Shown: positions 20,451-31,738, counted from the first letter of the stretch. The stretch: DNA of 64,000 bases from Helianthus annuus (GCF_002127325.2 NC_035437.2:166934263-166998262); one strand, 5' to 3'. The notes: a model not told the origin generated them from the sequence alone. Program-made: numbers and translations.

Positions 20451-21212
20451 ATGTGGGGTTTTGCTTCAAACTCTATTCCTGGTACTTCTGCACTAAAACG
20501 CATTCCACACGACTGCTCAGATGACGAGATCTCAGAAACCAATAGTGGAGATGAAGGTTTCGATTGCCCGATTTGCTGGGAATCCTTTAATATCGTAGAA
20601 AATGTGCCTTATGTGTTATGGTGTGGTCACACCCTCTGTAAGAACTGTGTTCTCGGGCTCCAATGGGCCGTTGTCAAACTACCAACTCTTCCAATTCAGC
20701 TCCCGTTTTTCATATCATGCCCGTGGTGCAACCTGTTATCGTTCCGGCTTGTTTACAAAGGGAATTTAAAATTCCCTAAAAAGAATTACTTTCTTCTTTG
20801 GATGGTTGAGAGTATGAATGGTGATCGAGTCAAGTCCCATTCGTCATCCTGTGGAGATCATCTACCTGTGTCTTCGTGGTCATGGAACTGTGGTTGGACC
20901 GCCAATCAGACCACCCGAGCTAACACCACAATTGGCCCGTGCAACCGTGAGCCTGATCATAATCAAGATTCTCGCACCGAAAGACTGCACTCGTCTCTTC
21001 GTAAGTCACTGATCTTTTTCGTTCACTTAACGGCTAAGTTCCCCTTGGTGTTCATGTTTCTTCTTATTGTGCTATATGCCATACCCGCAAGCGCAATCAT
21101 CTTAGCCGTGTACATTCTCATTACAATTCTGTTTGCGGTTCCGTCTTTTCTTGTTTTGTATTTTGCATACCCGAGTCTTGATTGGCTGGTTAGGGAGATC
21201 ATGGCTGGTTAG
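20451..21212 (+). CDS. Membrane-anchored RING-finger protein (probable E3 ubiquitin ligase)
   Basis: A single coding exon of 253 residues starting at ATG 20451 (MWGFASNS); the GTG nine bases upstream is not a plausible start. An acidic N-terminus (DDEISETNSGDEG) precedes a C3HC4-type RING: CPIC at about 39-42, CGHTLCKNC at about 58-66 and CPWC at about 90-93. The gap before the last Cys pair is unusually long (WAVVKLPTLPIQLPFFIS), as in a plant family of RING/U-box proteins. The C-terminal quarter contains two hydrophobic helices (FPLVFMFLLIVLYAIPA and LAVYILITILFAVPSFLVLY), indicating a membrane hairpin. RING proteins recruit E2 enzymes to ubiquitinate targets; here the target and membrane are unknown. 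Expression is probably shaped by the long leader intron and two uORFs. Confidence 0.88.
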   Translation: MWGFASNSIPGTSALKRIPHDCSDDEISETNSGDEGFDCPICWESFNIVENVPYVLWCGHTLCKNCVLGLQWAVVKLPTLPIQLPFFISCPWCNLLSFRLVYKGNLKFPKKNYFLLWMVESMNGDRVKSHSSSCGDHLPVSSWSWNCGWTANQTTRANTTIGPCNREPDHNQDSRTERLHSSLRKSLIFFVHLTAKFPLVFMFLLIVLYAIPASAIILAVYILITILFAVPSFLVLYFAYPSLDWLVREIMAG

Positions 21213-22473
21213 GGTGACCATCAATTAGGGTTTTAATTGGGTTCACCCTTTTGCTTCTTAAATATGAATTTGTCGAAGAAACGTTTGTTTAAGAATATTT
21301 GAGTCTGTAATTGAACGTTAAGATGACAAGTTAGTTATCTTCTTTTGGTGGGTATTTGGTTTTTTATGTAATTATGTTTTTGTGCATGTTTTTTTTGCTC
21401 ATCATGCAACTTTGTATCGTGTTTAAACTTTATAGAACTAGCACATTGTAGTAGATATATTACAGTTTGGGTCTGATTCTCGATCGTGGGGGTGACTATT
21501 TGTGACATGACCTGAAACACGACATAAAAAATAATTAGGTTTTGGGGGATGGCAATTTTTGTCATTACCCAAACACGACATTAAAATGATCAGGTTTTTG
21601 GGTCGGTTAATATAACCCATCTTATTAAAAAGGTTAATCTCGTTTAATAAATGGGTTAACCTTTAACTTACTAAGGGTTTTTAAAAGGGTTTCTAATTAG
21701 ATTTTTGAGTTATTTGTACTATATATAATTATATATAATGTATAAGAAAATGGCATTTTAAAACACTCAAAAGTTAAAGAACTTTTTTTCTTGACTTTTT
21801 TTATGTATACATAAAATGTGGGCAACTTAGTCTTTAAACACTAACAAAATTTTAATCCACTCATCTTAATTACACTTTAAATCCCCCATCTTTACCTATA
21901 GATGATTAGTTAGTATCTTACACTTTATCCTCTTACAAAAACTAGCTAACTCCCATGATTTTTAAACACTCGTAATCTTTTTATATGTTAATATTTATAA
22001 AAAAAATACACCATAAAAATGAGTATTTTATTCTCTTTACTTGAGTATACTATTACTATATTTTGTTATTTAAAAAAACTGGTATGTTACGTAATTAACA
22101 GTGTCTAAGCGTGAACAATAATTGAATCGTTAACAGAAACTAAACTAAACTGAAAACAAATGAAACCGAAATCAACTAAAAACTGAAGTAACTAAAAGCC
22201 AATTAATTGAAACCCAAATGAACCGTCGTTGATCCGAATTAATCCGTAACCGAGTTTAACTGGCAATTATGGTTAAGATTCTTTGATTAACCGAAACATT
22301 GGCTATGGTTATGGTTAAGAGTTTCCCGTAACCGAAACGATGACGTGGCCTTCATATGTTTGGTCAATCACAGAGTTGGTCTTCTTATGTTTGGTTTCAT
22401 GTGTGTTTTTCATAGATGTCTATTGCATCTCACTTGGGTTTTCTTAAATTTTTAAAACTTGCAATTACAGATA
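21213..22473. other. Intergenic, no gene seen
   Basis: The 3' UTR region is followed by AT-rich sequence. Around 21470-21640 there are repeated words (ACACGACATAAAA / ACACGACATTAAAA) that look like a decayed foldback element, but no ends are clear. Confidence 0.5.
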
Positions 22474-22542
22474 GTTAAGGGATTGTTATAGGAAAAAAAA
22501 AGGATAACTAAACTTGCCATGAAAAAAAGAGTTAAGGGATTG

Positions 22543-22580
<38 letters not shown>

Positions 22581-22607
22581 TAACTAAACTTGCCATGAAA
22601 AAAATAT
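22474..22607. repeat. Tandem duplication with poly-A expansion
   Basis: The unit GTTAAGGGATTGTTATA, A-run, GATAACTAAACTTGCCATG occurs twice. In the second copy the A-run has grown to about 30 bases (22549-22578). Confidence 0.9.
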
Positions 22608-22639
22608 GAATACTACCAGACAAGTTTAGACTGCAGGGT

Positions 22640-23063
22640 TTGGGACGTGGGTTGGGGCGGCGGCATGCTAAAAACGCTGGCTAGACCACACCCGGCTAGC
22701 GTTGGCCATGACGTTGTCCCGCTGGCATGGGGATTGAGCCTGGCGGGAGGCTGGGGTGACATAGCTGACTTTGATTGACTAGTATATGATGACCGTTGGG
22801 CTAGCCGTTAGGCATAGCCATTGGCCAACGGCTATTTAAAAAAAAAATCTTTTAATTATTTTCTATATAAACCAAACATTTCTTACTCATTTTTACCATC
22901 CAAAAATTCAAAAATATATAAAATGGATTCTTCAATATATGATAAATTTGTTTTGTCATCCTCATCCGACGACGAGGCGGAATTAATATTATCAATAGTG
23001 ACGATGATGGGAAAAGCTATTGTTGAAGATGAAGATAAAGGGACTTCCCAACTTTATACATAA
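22640..23063 (+). pseudogene. Harbinger-like element 5' remnant with a short acidic ORF
   Basis: A GC-rich leader with CCAACGGCTATTT and a TATATAAACC box precedes a 46-codon ORF at 22923-23063 beginning MDSSIYDKFVLSSSSDDEAE. Such Ser/Asp-rich N-termini and leaders are typical of plant Harbinger-type elements. No transposase follows, so this is a truncated copy. Confidence 0.45.
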
Positions 23064-23905
23064 TTCTAACTATTCATTCTGCAATGCTTCCGTTCGCATT
23101 CTCAAGAAAATAAAACAAGCAAAAGGACACCATAAACAAAATGTCTTCATCTTAGCCGAAGTAATTGGATGTTGAAGTTGTTACTAAATTACTAGGTGTT
23201 CTCATATTCGTAAATGAACATTTAAACGATCAACTCAAAGATGACACGATTTGAAGTGTGTCTGTTACGACATGAATAAATATATAAGTTATATTGGGTT
23301 AAATAATTCAACCCCTCAATCTGAAACTCTTTAACCCGACTCAAAAACTCATTAGCACGACACGTCTACACCCCTACTTTTATATGAGTAACCCGGGTGT
23401 ATCATCAATGATGCTTCTTTTAAATCTTCCAGTAGCATATTATCATCAACCCAAGTATAGATGGGTTAACATGTTAAAATTGATGAATTCTAGACGACTC
23501 ATGCTGTTCGTGTTAATGACATTATTTTTAATTTGAACACACTTAAACCTACGACTGGCATAACAGGTTAGACACGACACGATAAGATATGATGCGATTA
23601 CCTGAAGTGCTACTGTGCTAGACACCATTTTTTTCCAAACATGAACACGAACATGTTTAGAAACAGGTTGCGCGATACGACATGTTTATGGACACGATAA
23701 GGCATCAAAGCAAGTATATTTTTATTAATTTAAAAAATATAAACATGTTTAAACAGGTCATTAACAGGTTAACGTGTGTTTGATCAGTTTAGACACGAAG
23801 TTAATCATGTCTTCAACAGATCGACTTGTTTAAGAGACAAAACCTGTTAAGCTCAAACCCAATCGTGTTTAACTCCGTGTCAAAATTTGTTAGCTCTACT
23901 TAAAT
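23064..23905. other. Intergenic with decayed repeats
   Basis: Contains scattered GACACGAC / GTGTCGTG-like words and GTTTAAACAGG blocks (about 23230-23380 and 23560-23880), resembling decayed foldback elements of the TAGGG type (core CGTGTCGTGT as at 47240). No intact ends or genes. Confidence 0.45.
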
Positions 23906-23913
23906 CTTATAAC

Positions 23914-24707
23914 CAGTGGCGGACTCACCTTATGGGGTGGGTGGGCGGCCGCACCCCTTGAAAAAAAATTAGTGGTATTTTTCACGAAAAATCCCGACCG
24001 CACCCCTTGGAAATTTTCGTCCGCACCCCTTAGAAAAAAATGTTAGGAATTTATATAAAAAAATTGTGAACACGAATTGAAATCCGATAAAATTATGTAA
24101 ACAAGTTAGCCCACTAACCCCTTTAATAAAACTCAAATTCAATCCATAAAGCCCAATAACTTCATACCCATTCAAACCCAATCCAACTACTAGGGCTTGA
24201 AATTCAAAATTTTAAATTGAAAATTAAGGAACATGGGCTATGGTTGAACACTTGAAGATCCTTGTTTATTTTGTATGTGATAGGATTAGGAAGGAACAAT
24301 GAATAGGGAAGTTATGCCGCGATTTTTCAAGAGGAAAGGGGTTGGACCACTTTTTGTTCGCCGGATTCTTCTAATTAAAGACCAATGTATGTTTTAGATA
24401 AGTTTCTTTGTTCTTTTATTTAGTGATTAAGAGAAATAGAAGTAGGGATGGTTTGAACTTTGATTCTTTTTTGTTTGTTAATGTGATAGGAAGTTAGGAA
24501 CTAGGGTTTGATTGTTTGAAAATTGAAATGGACCCGACCCGATCTGATTCGACCCGCTTTGAAACTTTGTTTGTTTGTGTTTACTTGTTTTACATGACCC
24601 AACCCAATTCGACCCGCTATGAACCAAATTTTTTTATATAGCTAGGGGTCTAAAGTCTTTAAAAAATTTTCACACCCCCAGGAAAAAAAATCCTAGGTCC
24701 GCCACTG
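23914..24707. mobile_element. hAT-like element (CAGTGGCGGA ends), 794 bp
   Basis: Starts CAGTGGCGGAC and ends GTCCGCCACTG, an inverted repeat of 11 bp. It is flanked by exact CTTATAAC copies (23906-23913, 24708-24715). Repeated CGCACCCCTT words lie near the left end. No transposase ORF. A close relative sits in the receptor-kinase intron at 52031. Confidence 0.9.
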
Positions 24708-25269
24708 CTTATAACCAAAGCATAATTCATGTAACACGTTTATCTAAAAGGGTCAGAATTCGTAAACAAGTTGTGAACACGTTAAAGAATTCATAAACAG
24801 GTTGGTAAAATTTTAAAGAGGGTTAGCATGTTTAACTTGAATTGAATCCGAGTAAGGTCAATCTCAAAAGAGTAAATGATAAAGAATAAGGTCAATCTAA
24901 AAAGAGCCAAATGAGTAAATCATTTACTCAGTTTAAATTAGCTAAAAAGGAATTTAGTAAAAAATGGTTAAAAGTCAATATAAACCTATACTTTCATACT
25001 ATGGTAAGCTTAAATAACATCCAGAGTTAAAAGACGCAAATTTTTAAGTTTTCCATCTATCATGATGTAAAGAAAACAGATGCAACATCAAAATTAATAT
25101 TTTCAGTGTTTTTTTTTCTTAGCCTTATAACATCCAATATAAAAAAAAAATACTTTTTTTTAGATACTAATAACTAGTAAATATTTAGTATAAAGATCAA
25201 ATAGGTGTTAACATATAAAATATCCTTAAAGATATCCTTAAAAATGAATAAAGTTTTCTTTTTCTTTTT

Positions 25270-26204
25270 GAGTTATTGGTCATTTTTAGGGCTGCAAACG
25301 AATCGAACAAACACGAACAAGTCCTTGTTCGTGTTTGTTTGTTAAGAAATATATGTGTTCACGAACTGTTCATGAACGCTTACCGAACGAGATTTTATGT
25401 TCGTGTTTGTTTGTTAAGGAAATGAACGTGTTCGTGTTCGTTTGTGTTTGTTTGTTAATTTTAGGCAACGAATGAAAACGAACGACGATGAACAAAAATG
25501 AGCACAAACTAATGTTCATGAACACAAATGGTAACAAACGAACACAAACAAACCTTTCTTGAACAAAATATATAATACATTGACACTTATTAAATATTTT
25601 ATTTGTCAGAATTTGGAAGGATTCAAGTAAAATACAAAAGCTAAAAACACAAATGAACACGTTACCGAACGTTCACGAACATAAATGAACGAACGCGCCA
25701 TTTGTTCATGTTTGTTCATTTAACTAAACGAACGAAATTTCTTGTTTGTGTTCGTTTGTTTAATAAACGAACGAACACAAACGAACTTCCCGCCGAACAT
25801 TTCACGAACTGTTCGCAGAACGTTTGGTTCGTTTGCAGCCCTAGTCATTTTCGTTCCTGTGGTTTGTTCATGTTTGCCATTTCAGCCTAATTTTCAAAAA
25901 TGCACTAGTTTTCTCTCTGGCATACTGGAAACGTGCCACTTCAGTTCAAAAATTGAAACTCAGTTAAGTCAGTCAGGTTAAATGAAGGGTATTATTGTCA
26001 ATTCATATATCTTTTATTTTTCACCTTATTTTATGAATTGACAATAATACTCTTCATTTAACCTGACTGACTTAACTGGATTTTAATTTTTGGACTGAAA
26101 TGGCACGTTTCTGGTATGTAAGAGAGGAAACAGGTGCATTTTTAAAAATTGACCTGAAATGGGAAAAGTGAACAAATCACAGGGACGAAAATGGCAGTCA
26201 ACTC
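25270..26204. mobile_element. Mutator-like foldback element, interrupted by a hAT MITE
   Basis: The two halves of 25852-26204 are inverted copies of about 170 bp around a short AT spacer near 26010-26030. Examples are GGAAACGTGCCACTTCAGT against ACTGAAATGGCACGTTTC, and AGTCAGTCAGGTTAAATGAA against its complement. The true left end, GAGTTATTGGTCATTTT, lies before the hAT element at 25287 and matches the right end AATGGCAGTCAACTC. Flanks are T-rich, so the TSD is ambiguous. Confidence 0.75.
25287..25843. mobile_element. TAGGG-type hAT-like element (GTTCG words), 557 bp
   Basis: Ends TAGGGCTGCAAACGAA and TTCGTTTGCAGCCCTA are perfect 16-bp inverted repeats. GTCATTTT is present on both sides (25279-25286, 25844-25851). 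The interior is almost wholly built from GAACACGAACAA words and their complement GTTCGTGTTTG. No ORF of note. Confidence 0.92.
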
Positions 26205-26594
26205 TTTTTTTTCTTAGGGTAGTGGGGGGTTTCACCATCTACTTAAATTTAATGTTTAATTGCAAAATATATAAAAAAACATGATTGCAGACTATTAACG
26301 TAATTATATAATTTTTGTAGCGTAATTATAATTACTCTACAGTTTTACATAATTACTCTACTGGTGTAAAATCACGGATTTTTTTTTTAGATTCTAGAAC
26401 CAAAATACGGGATTAATAAGATGGGAAAACATTATCTCCTTCCCTTTTCACGTTTATCCAATTTGTATGTTAAGACTCATTTCTACAATAACTTAACCCT
26501 AAATATTTATGCTTGTATTTTTACTCACTCTATGGAAGGGAGATCTATTCTGCGACCAATGGATCTGCTCGTCTTTGGCTAGGCTAAGGGGAAA

Positions 26595-26935
26595 CATGCT
26601 TGTGTGGACCTCACGGGGGTTTCCCCTCTGATTGGTTTAAGGGAAAACAGGTTTGTAACTAAACAAGCAACAAGAAAGGCAGAATCGAAGAAAACATATA
26701 AGCACGCTAAAGCTTGTGAAGAGAACCAACATATTTTTGTCTCATTTGCCTTTGACACATTTGGCTCCCTAGCGTAAGAAACTATCCACTTCCTAACCAG
26801 GGTCCAACAGGTCATCCACAATAATTGTTCAGCCCTAGGGGGCAAAGTTTTGTCTTTGTTAGATTAAGGTTTGCAATTCAGAAACAGACAATGACACAGC
26901 TTGTTACCCATCTACCTATTTTGATGTAAGTATGA
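26595..26935 (+). pseudogene. Fragment of a repeat-borne plant ORF (unknown function)
   Basis: One frame from 26595 reads HACVDLTGVSPLIGL, later KACEENQHIFVSFAFDTFG, with a stop (TAA) soon after and the frame continuing as a degenerate helix. I recall very similar conserved blocks in many plant repeat-derived proteins, sometimes annotated as auxilin-like, usually near retroelement remnants. The minus-strand ORF here is a shadow. It cannot be functional as it stands. Confidence 0.45.
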
Positions 26936-27127
26936 TTGAAATGAGATTTATATGAAGATACATAAATTAAAAAAGAAAAAAAAAATCATAACAACTTCTA
27001 AATACGAGGACACAAATAAACTAGTTTATAAACATCAAGGACTACAATGCAATTACTTATTATTCACGAAATAAATCAAGAAAACAAAAAACCACACAAA
27101 AACCCTTACCTCCATCACCGGACAAAA
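26936..27127. other. Upstream region and leader of the LYR gene
   Basis: AT-rich, with no clear TATA box; the leader probably begins near 27020. An in-frame upstream ATG at 27047 would add a low-complexity Asn/Lys-rich extension and is not preferred. Confidence 0.5.
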
Positions 27128-27394
27128 ATGGCGACGCCGTCTCGATCGGAAATCCTCACTCTTTTCCGGTCACTTCTCCGCTCAGCTCGTCAGTTTCCAG
27201 ACTACAACATCAGAGAATACACCAAGCGTCGTACAATCGACGCATTCCGCCACAACAAAACCCTATCTGAGCCGTCGTCCATCGCCGCCGCATTCTCCGA
27301 CGGCCAGTCGCAGCTTCAGGTTGCCAAAAGACAAGCTGTTGTTTACTCACTCTATGCTCCCAAAATCAAGAGTATTATGGATATTAAGCATTGA
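27128..27394 (+). CDS. ISD11: LYR-motif protein, ISD11 (LYRM4)-like
   Basis: An intronless 88-residue protein starting MATPSRSEIL. The family tripeptide appears as LFR (residues 12-14, ILTLFRSLLRSARQFPDYN) instead of LYR. It is followed by YTKRRTIDAFRHNK (about 31-44), the conserved Arg/Phe segment. The length and the C-terminal VAKRQAVVYSLY segment match ISD11. ISD11 sits in the mitochondrial matrix, where with acyl carrier protein it stabilises the cysteine desulfurase NFS1 for iron-sulphur cluster assembly. No long presequence is visible, as usual for this family. The start at 27128 was chosen because it begins the conserved region; the upstream in-frame Met (27047) would add an unconserved tail. 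Confidence 0.9.
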   Translation: MATPSRSEILTLFRSLLRSARQFPDYNIREYTKRRTIDAFRHNKTLSEPSSIAAAFSDGQSQLQVAKRQAVVYSLYAPKIKSIMDIKH

Positions 27395-28434
27395 TTTTGT
27401 TCAAACGGTATCTGTTTTTTGTTGTTTTTAGGGTTTGTTTTATTTGTTTCAATACTTGATATTGAGTTTTATTTTGCCTAATAATAATTTGATGTTGATT
27501 ATGTATTTTAGTATTTTGGAATGATGAGTTTTGTTCTAGTTGCTCTCATGTGTTTGTTGCTTCTGAAATTTAGTGCAGTTTTTATAGCCTCTGAGATTGT
27601 TTACAACACTAATTTTGTCTACCTTGTGGTTAATCAGAATTCTAATATTATTTGTTTGCTTATTGTTCAGAATCTGAGTCTAATTTGAGTTATGTAACAC
27701 ACCATAGTTGTCAATAGTGATCGTAGCGATCGCTATAGCGCGCTACATAGCCTATAGGTATAGTGGCGCTATTAGGGTTGTATATATGTTGTCAAAAGCC
27801 CTTCGGGTGCGCACCTAGGTCTGTAGGCGCTACGCCTTGCTGCCATCCAGGCACTCTAGCGATCTTAGGGCGAGATTCCGGCAAGATTTCAGCCTAATCT
27901 TGTAAGCACGGGGAAAATTCTGCAAGTTTTGGGTAAACTGCTCTGAAACATCAAAAAAATGGATTGGAACCGGCCTCAACTAGCTCTAAACAAGCTTAAA
28001 CCCTCCAAAAATGGTATGTTTATGTTATGAGCCTTGCTTATCTTGGGCCCTTGCTTTTTAAGCACCTTGCGCTTAGGCTCAAAGATTACCATTTGCGCTT
28101 TGAGTGCGCCTTTGACGACTAGGGTTCTAATCAAGGTGAGATAAATGTATGAGTGAACTTATTGATATTCAAGACATCATGGTTTTTCCCTATTTCTAAT
28201 TGAAAAGTTATGTGATGATCATTGTAGTTAGATGTGGGGAGAGAGAGGAGATTATGCGTCGTAAAGCAGAACAAACCAAGAATTACAAATAGGAAACGTT
28301 AGGAATCAGCTAATAAACAAATTTAAAGCTCTTGAATACTTCTAAACTTCAGCCCACTAAGTTGTACATGAACCTTGAGGAAAGCAAAGAAAGCAATACA
28401 TATTATAACCTTTAGCTTAGATTGACATAAAGTT
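27395..28434. other. Intergenic between ISD11-like and CLE genes
   Basis: Includes the 3' UTR of the LYR gene and an inverted-repeat element (27788-28119). From 27707 the sequence ATAGTTGTCAATAGTG and GATCGTAGCGATCGCTATAG hints at a second, related element directly to its left. Confidence 0.5.
27788..28119. mobile_element. Inverted-repeat element (GTTGTCAAA ends), 332 bp
   Basis: Starts GTTGTCAAAAGCCC and ends GCGCCTTTGACGAC, imperfect inverted repeats. Internal GCGC words (GGGTGCGCACC, TTGCGCTTAGG) add self-complementarity. The TSD was not resolved. Confidence 0.55.
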
Positions 28435-28707
28435 TCAGTTATGAAGAGGGTTTGGGCCACCAGGAACCAATCGCTTTTCTATGCTGAACGTTACATCACT
28501 CTTGTCAGATAAGATAGGAGGCGGTAGTGGGCCTTCATTCAATAATCGACACCGGAAACATAACCATGCGTCCTTTTTAGGCTGATGATGATTTTTACCT
28601 TCTCCTTGGAGGCTCTTTGTAGATATTTCTGCCGCTTTCATTGTTGCAATCAGGCAACAAAGAAAAATTGCAGCTAGAATCTTGTGGCTGAAAAACGATA
28701 TCTTCAT
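28435..28707 (-). CDS. CLE-family signalling peptide precursor
   Basis: A 90-residue secreted precursor. Residues 1-26 form a signal peptide (MKISFFSHKILAAIFLCCLI...). A variable, basic and low-complexity middle follows. The very C-terminus, residues 79-90, is the CLE dodecapeptide RLVPGGPNPLHN, preceded by the basic processing context EK. The Pro at positions 4 and 7 of the peptide are the residues usually hydroxylated. The sequence is closest to the CLE9/10/13/14 group, which in Arabidopsis acts through CLV1/BAM-type receptor kinases in stem-cell, stomatal and root control; assignment to a particular member is not possible. A pair of Cys (C50, C53) in the middle is unusual but not diagnostic. 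The gene is intronless and isolated, and its promoter would be at 28708-28930. Confidence 0.92.
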   Translation of the reverse strand: MKISFFSHKILAAIFLCCLIATMKAAEISTKSLQGEGKNHHQPKKDAWLCFRCRLLNEGPLPPPILSDKSDVTFSIEKRLVPGGPNPLHN

Positions 28708-31160
28708 CGTGGTCAGATTGTGATTGTAACAACCATGCTGGTGATTTGTGGGAATAAATAAGATATATTTTGAGCTGCGTAACGCTGTTAGTGAATGAAT
28801 AATTTACGGTGTGACAGCAAAAGTAGGATAGTGTTGTTTTGTTCTTGAAGTTTTTACTACTTGTGATGATGATATCTTTCTGATCATTTAGATGTGTAAG
28901 GCAGGTGGGATGGGCCGGGTGCATGAAATACGGGCTGGGTGAAACTGGCTTTAAACTTGCTGGAGCTTCTGAAGTTTATTAAATTTTACCATTTTTTAAT
29001 TAATGAAACGTCAGCAGGGCCCGGGCTTGTGTTGGAAATTCTGTCTGGAGGAGTTTGTTACAATTTAAATTGTTCTGAATTCTTGGATTTTGCAGTGGAT
29101 GAAGATACAAATTGCTGTGCATGATGTACTAGTAGTTAAGCAACATAAATGGCTTTAGGATTTAGGAATGAGTCTGATTAAGTGTGGTTTCGTATATTGC
29201 AACAGTAACTGATTGCAGGTATGATGACAGTTTTTTAACAGTGTCAATGCCATTGTAAGATGGAAAGCATTTATTATCACTTCCACTCTACCACTCTAAC
29301 AACTGGTGCTAGTTTTCAAACAAATATGCCACTTTTCGTCGGATTCTAAAGGCTGACTGTTAGTCCTTTGCCATTCATTTCTGTGTACGGGTCAAAATGG
29401 GTTGCGGTCTGAATGGGTGATGTTTGTGAGGGTGAAAATGGGTTCGGGTCAAAATTGGTCGTTTTGTGGGTGTCAAAACGGGTTAAGTTGACTCGAGTCA
29501 TTTGGAGAATGTTGTTATTTGGTTAGGGTTGGACCCCATTTGTAGGTTCTTTTTGCCCAAATGCTACCCAGACTGCTGTTGACCACAATTACCAACAGTG
29601 GACTAAAAAGCTTTGCAAAAATGGTCATGTATAAAGCTGACTTGTCATTCTCTTTTAGTTGGTTGGATGAAATATTAAATGCTAGTATTTTTTTTAGGAG
29701 TAAGTTTAATTTTGACAAACATATGAGTGAGTTTAATTTCAATAAATTATGTATTTAGACAGTTTAATTTTGTCAGAAAAAAATATATTCTATAAAATTT
29801 GACTTTAATATCTTTTGATTAGATATCATATACTCATTCTTATATAGTTAAACTATAGATCCTTGGCTACTTTTTAGAGTTGATAGTATAAAAAAAATCT
29901 ACAGACTTTTTGTCATTTTGTATGGAAATTGCCTCCTAAGTAAGTTTTGATATATTAAAGTCACTAAATTGTTTAAAATACAGTCACAATGAAGTGGCAT
30001 TCCAAAAGTACAGAAATATCATATATATATTTTTGAATATGTTTTTTTGAATGACAACGCTTACTCCTACTCTATTACAGGAATATCATATAAGATGGTA
30101 TATATTTGTATATATAATAACCCTACCCAGTATATCCCGCCAATAGCAATGCTAATGGTAGGATCAGAGAAGAGTGAGTTATAGTCAAATCTTACCTCTA
30201 TCAATAGGGATAGAGAGGTAATGTTTCAAGTTAACAAAAGAGTTCACATGGCATCCATATTAACAAAAAGACCATTTACATAGCTTCAACATGTGTAACA
30301 AGTGTACAACTACTTGTATCTTAAACAAGTTCAAAGATTTTAATATAGTAAAACTTGTTATTGCTTAAATTGAAAATGAAATGGTACTCTAGTTTTTCAT
30401 GGTACTAATCCTAATTTTATTACGTTATCTCTTTTAATTGTTAGTGTTTTAAATAATTGAAAAATTTTATAAACATTCAAACTACTTATCTCTTACTGTT
30501 ACAACTTACAACTACAACTTCAAATAGTAATAGTAATTATAATATATGCCTATATTATGTTTTATTATTATAACCTCTATTGTGTTGTTATATTTACATA
30601 TTATATATCATAGTTAAATCTTAAGAGTTGCAACTATTAAGATTTATAAATGTATGTTATTTACTCCGGTAAAAATAAAAGGTAGATGTAGATATGAGAT
30701 TGGACATTCTGGGACAAATGCTTATTGTTTGCAAAGCTGCAAATAACCAGTTAAAGTTGTCCTTCATATATGAGTATTAACTACTACCATACCCTCCATT
30801 ATCCCACATGTTGAAAACTAAACAGCTTTAAAGGGGTGTACTATATGCATTTAAGACTTGTACCTCCCTCATTAAAACTGTAAGAAGTAACAAGCCAATG
30901 TTTTGTCTCCATATCTTCTGTTCCATCAAACTTTTTAAAAGATGAAATACTAACTATTCTTCAACCAAGCCATTTAAATACAAAGCCATGCATGCGTGCG
31001 TGTGTCGTGTATGTATCTAACCGCGTTTATCATTTAAAGTGTATTCAAATGCTTATAACTTTTTTGCGCAAATTTATTCGAAAAATAGAAAAATTAGAGC
31101 CTTTCTAATGATGTATGTATCTAGTACTTGGACATTCAAAACAAGGCCTTAAGGAGTCAA
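28708..31160. other. Long AT-rich intergenic stretch
   Basis: No gene seen. Around 29385-29500 the words GGGTCAAAATGGG recur. From 29500 to 31100 the sequence is very AT-rich with no ORF longer than about 75 codons and no terminal repeats that I can pair. Confidence 0.5.
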
Positions 31161-31161
31161 G

Positions 31162-31702
31162 CAGGGCCGGCCCTAAAAATTCGTGTGCCCTGTTCAAGCT
31201 CGAAAAAATGTGCCCTTCGGCCCTATAAATGTAAACTAGTTTTTTATATAACTATTCACGAAATCATAGTGTTCGCTCAGACCAAACAAAGATACTACGG
31301 CCATGTGTTTCGGGTTGCGGGTCGGTTCAACGATTCGGGCCAAATAAGGTTTATCACATAATAAAAAACATGATACAACAAGGAAAAAATGAAAGTAGCA
31401 AACACATTTCCTATTTCTCTAATATCATCTATTTAGATTTAAAATAAAAGACCCTTCAAAAGGGGAAAAGGGGAACTTAACCACTATAACAGCAAAAAAT
31501 ATAATAGCAAGCAGGCCTCGAACTTGGGATCTCAAGTTTGGAAAAGGGGAGCTTAACCACTAAGCTATTCATCTAATTATATTGGAATGCTCTTAAAAAA
31601 ATTATAACATATATAAGTTTTTTTTAAAAAAAAAAAATGTGCCCTTCGGAATCTCGGGCCCTGGCCGGTGGTCCTCCCCGCCCACCTCCAGGGCCGCCCC
31701 TG
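31162..31702. mobile_element. CAGGGCCGG-type hAT MITE 1 (541 bp) with tRNA-like insert
   Basis: Starts CAGGGCCGGCCCTAAAAATT and ends AGGGCCGCCCCTG. Exact GAGTCAAG copies flank it (31154-31161, 31703-31710). At 31498-31565 the minus strand reads TAGCTTAGTGGTTAAGC and 30 nt later AGTTCGAGGCC, that is, box A and box B of a tRNA-like unit. Confidence 0.88.
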
Positions 31703-31736
31703 GAGTCAAGCATGAAATGTTGTAATAAAGAATCAA

Positions 31737-31738
<2 letters not shown>

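Noticed and set aside
26579..26845. 88-codon minus-strand ORF
   Set aside because: Shadow of the plus-strand repeat-borne frame, which has the conserved blocks.
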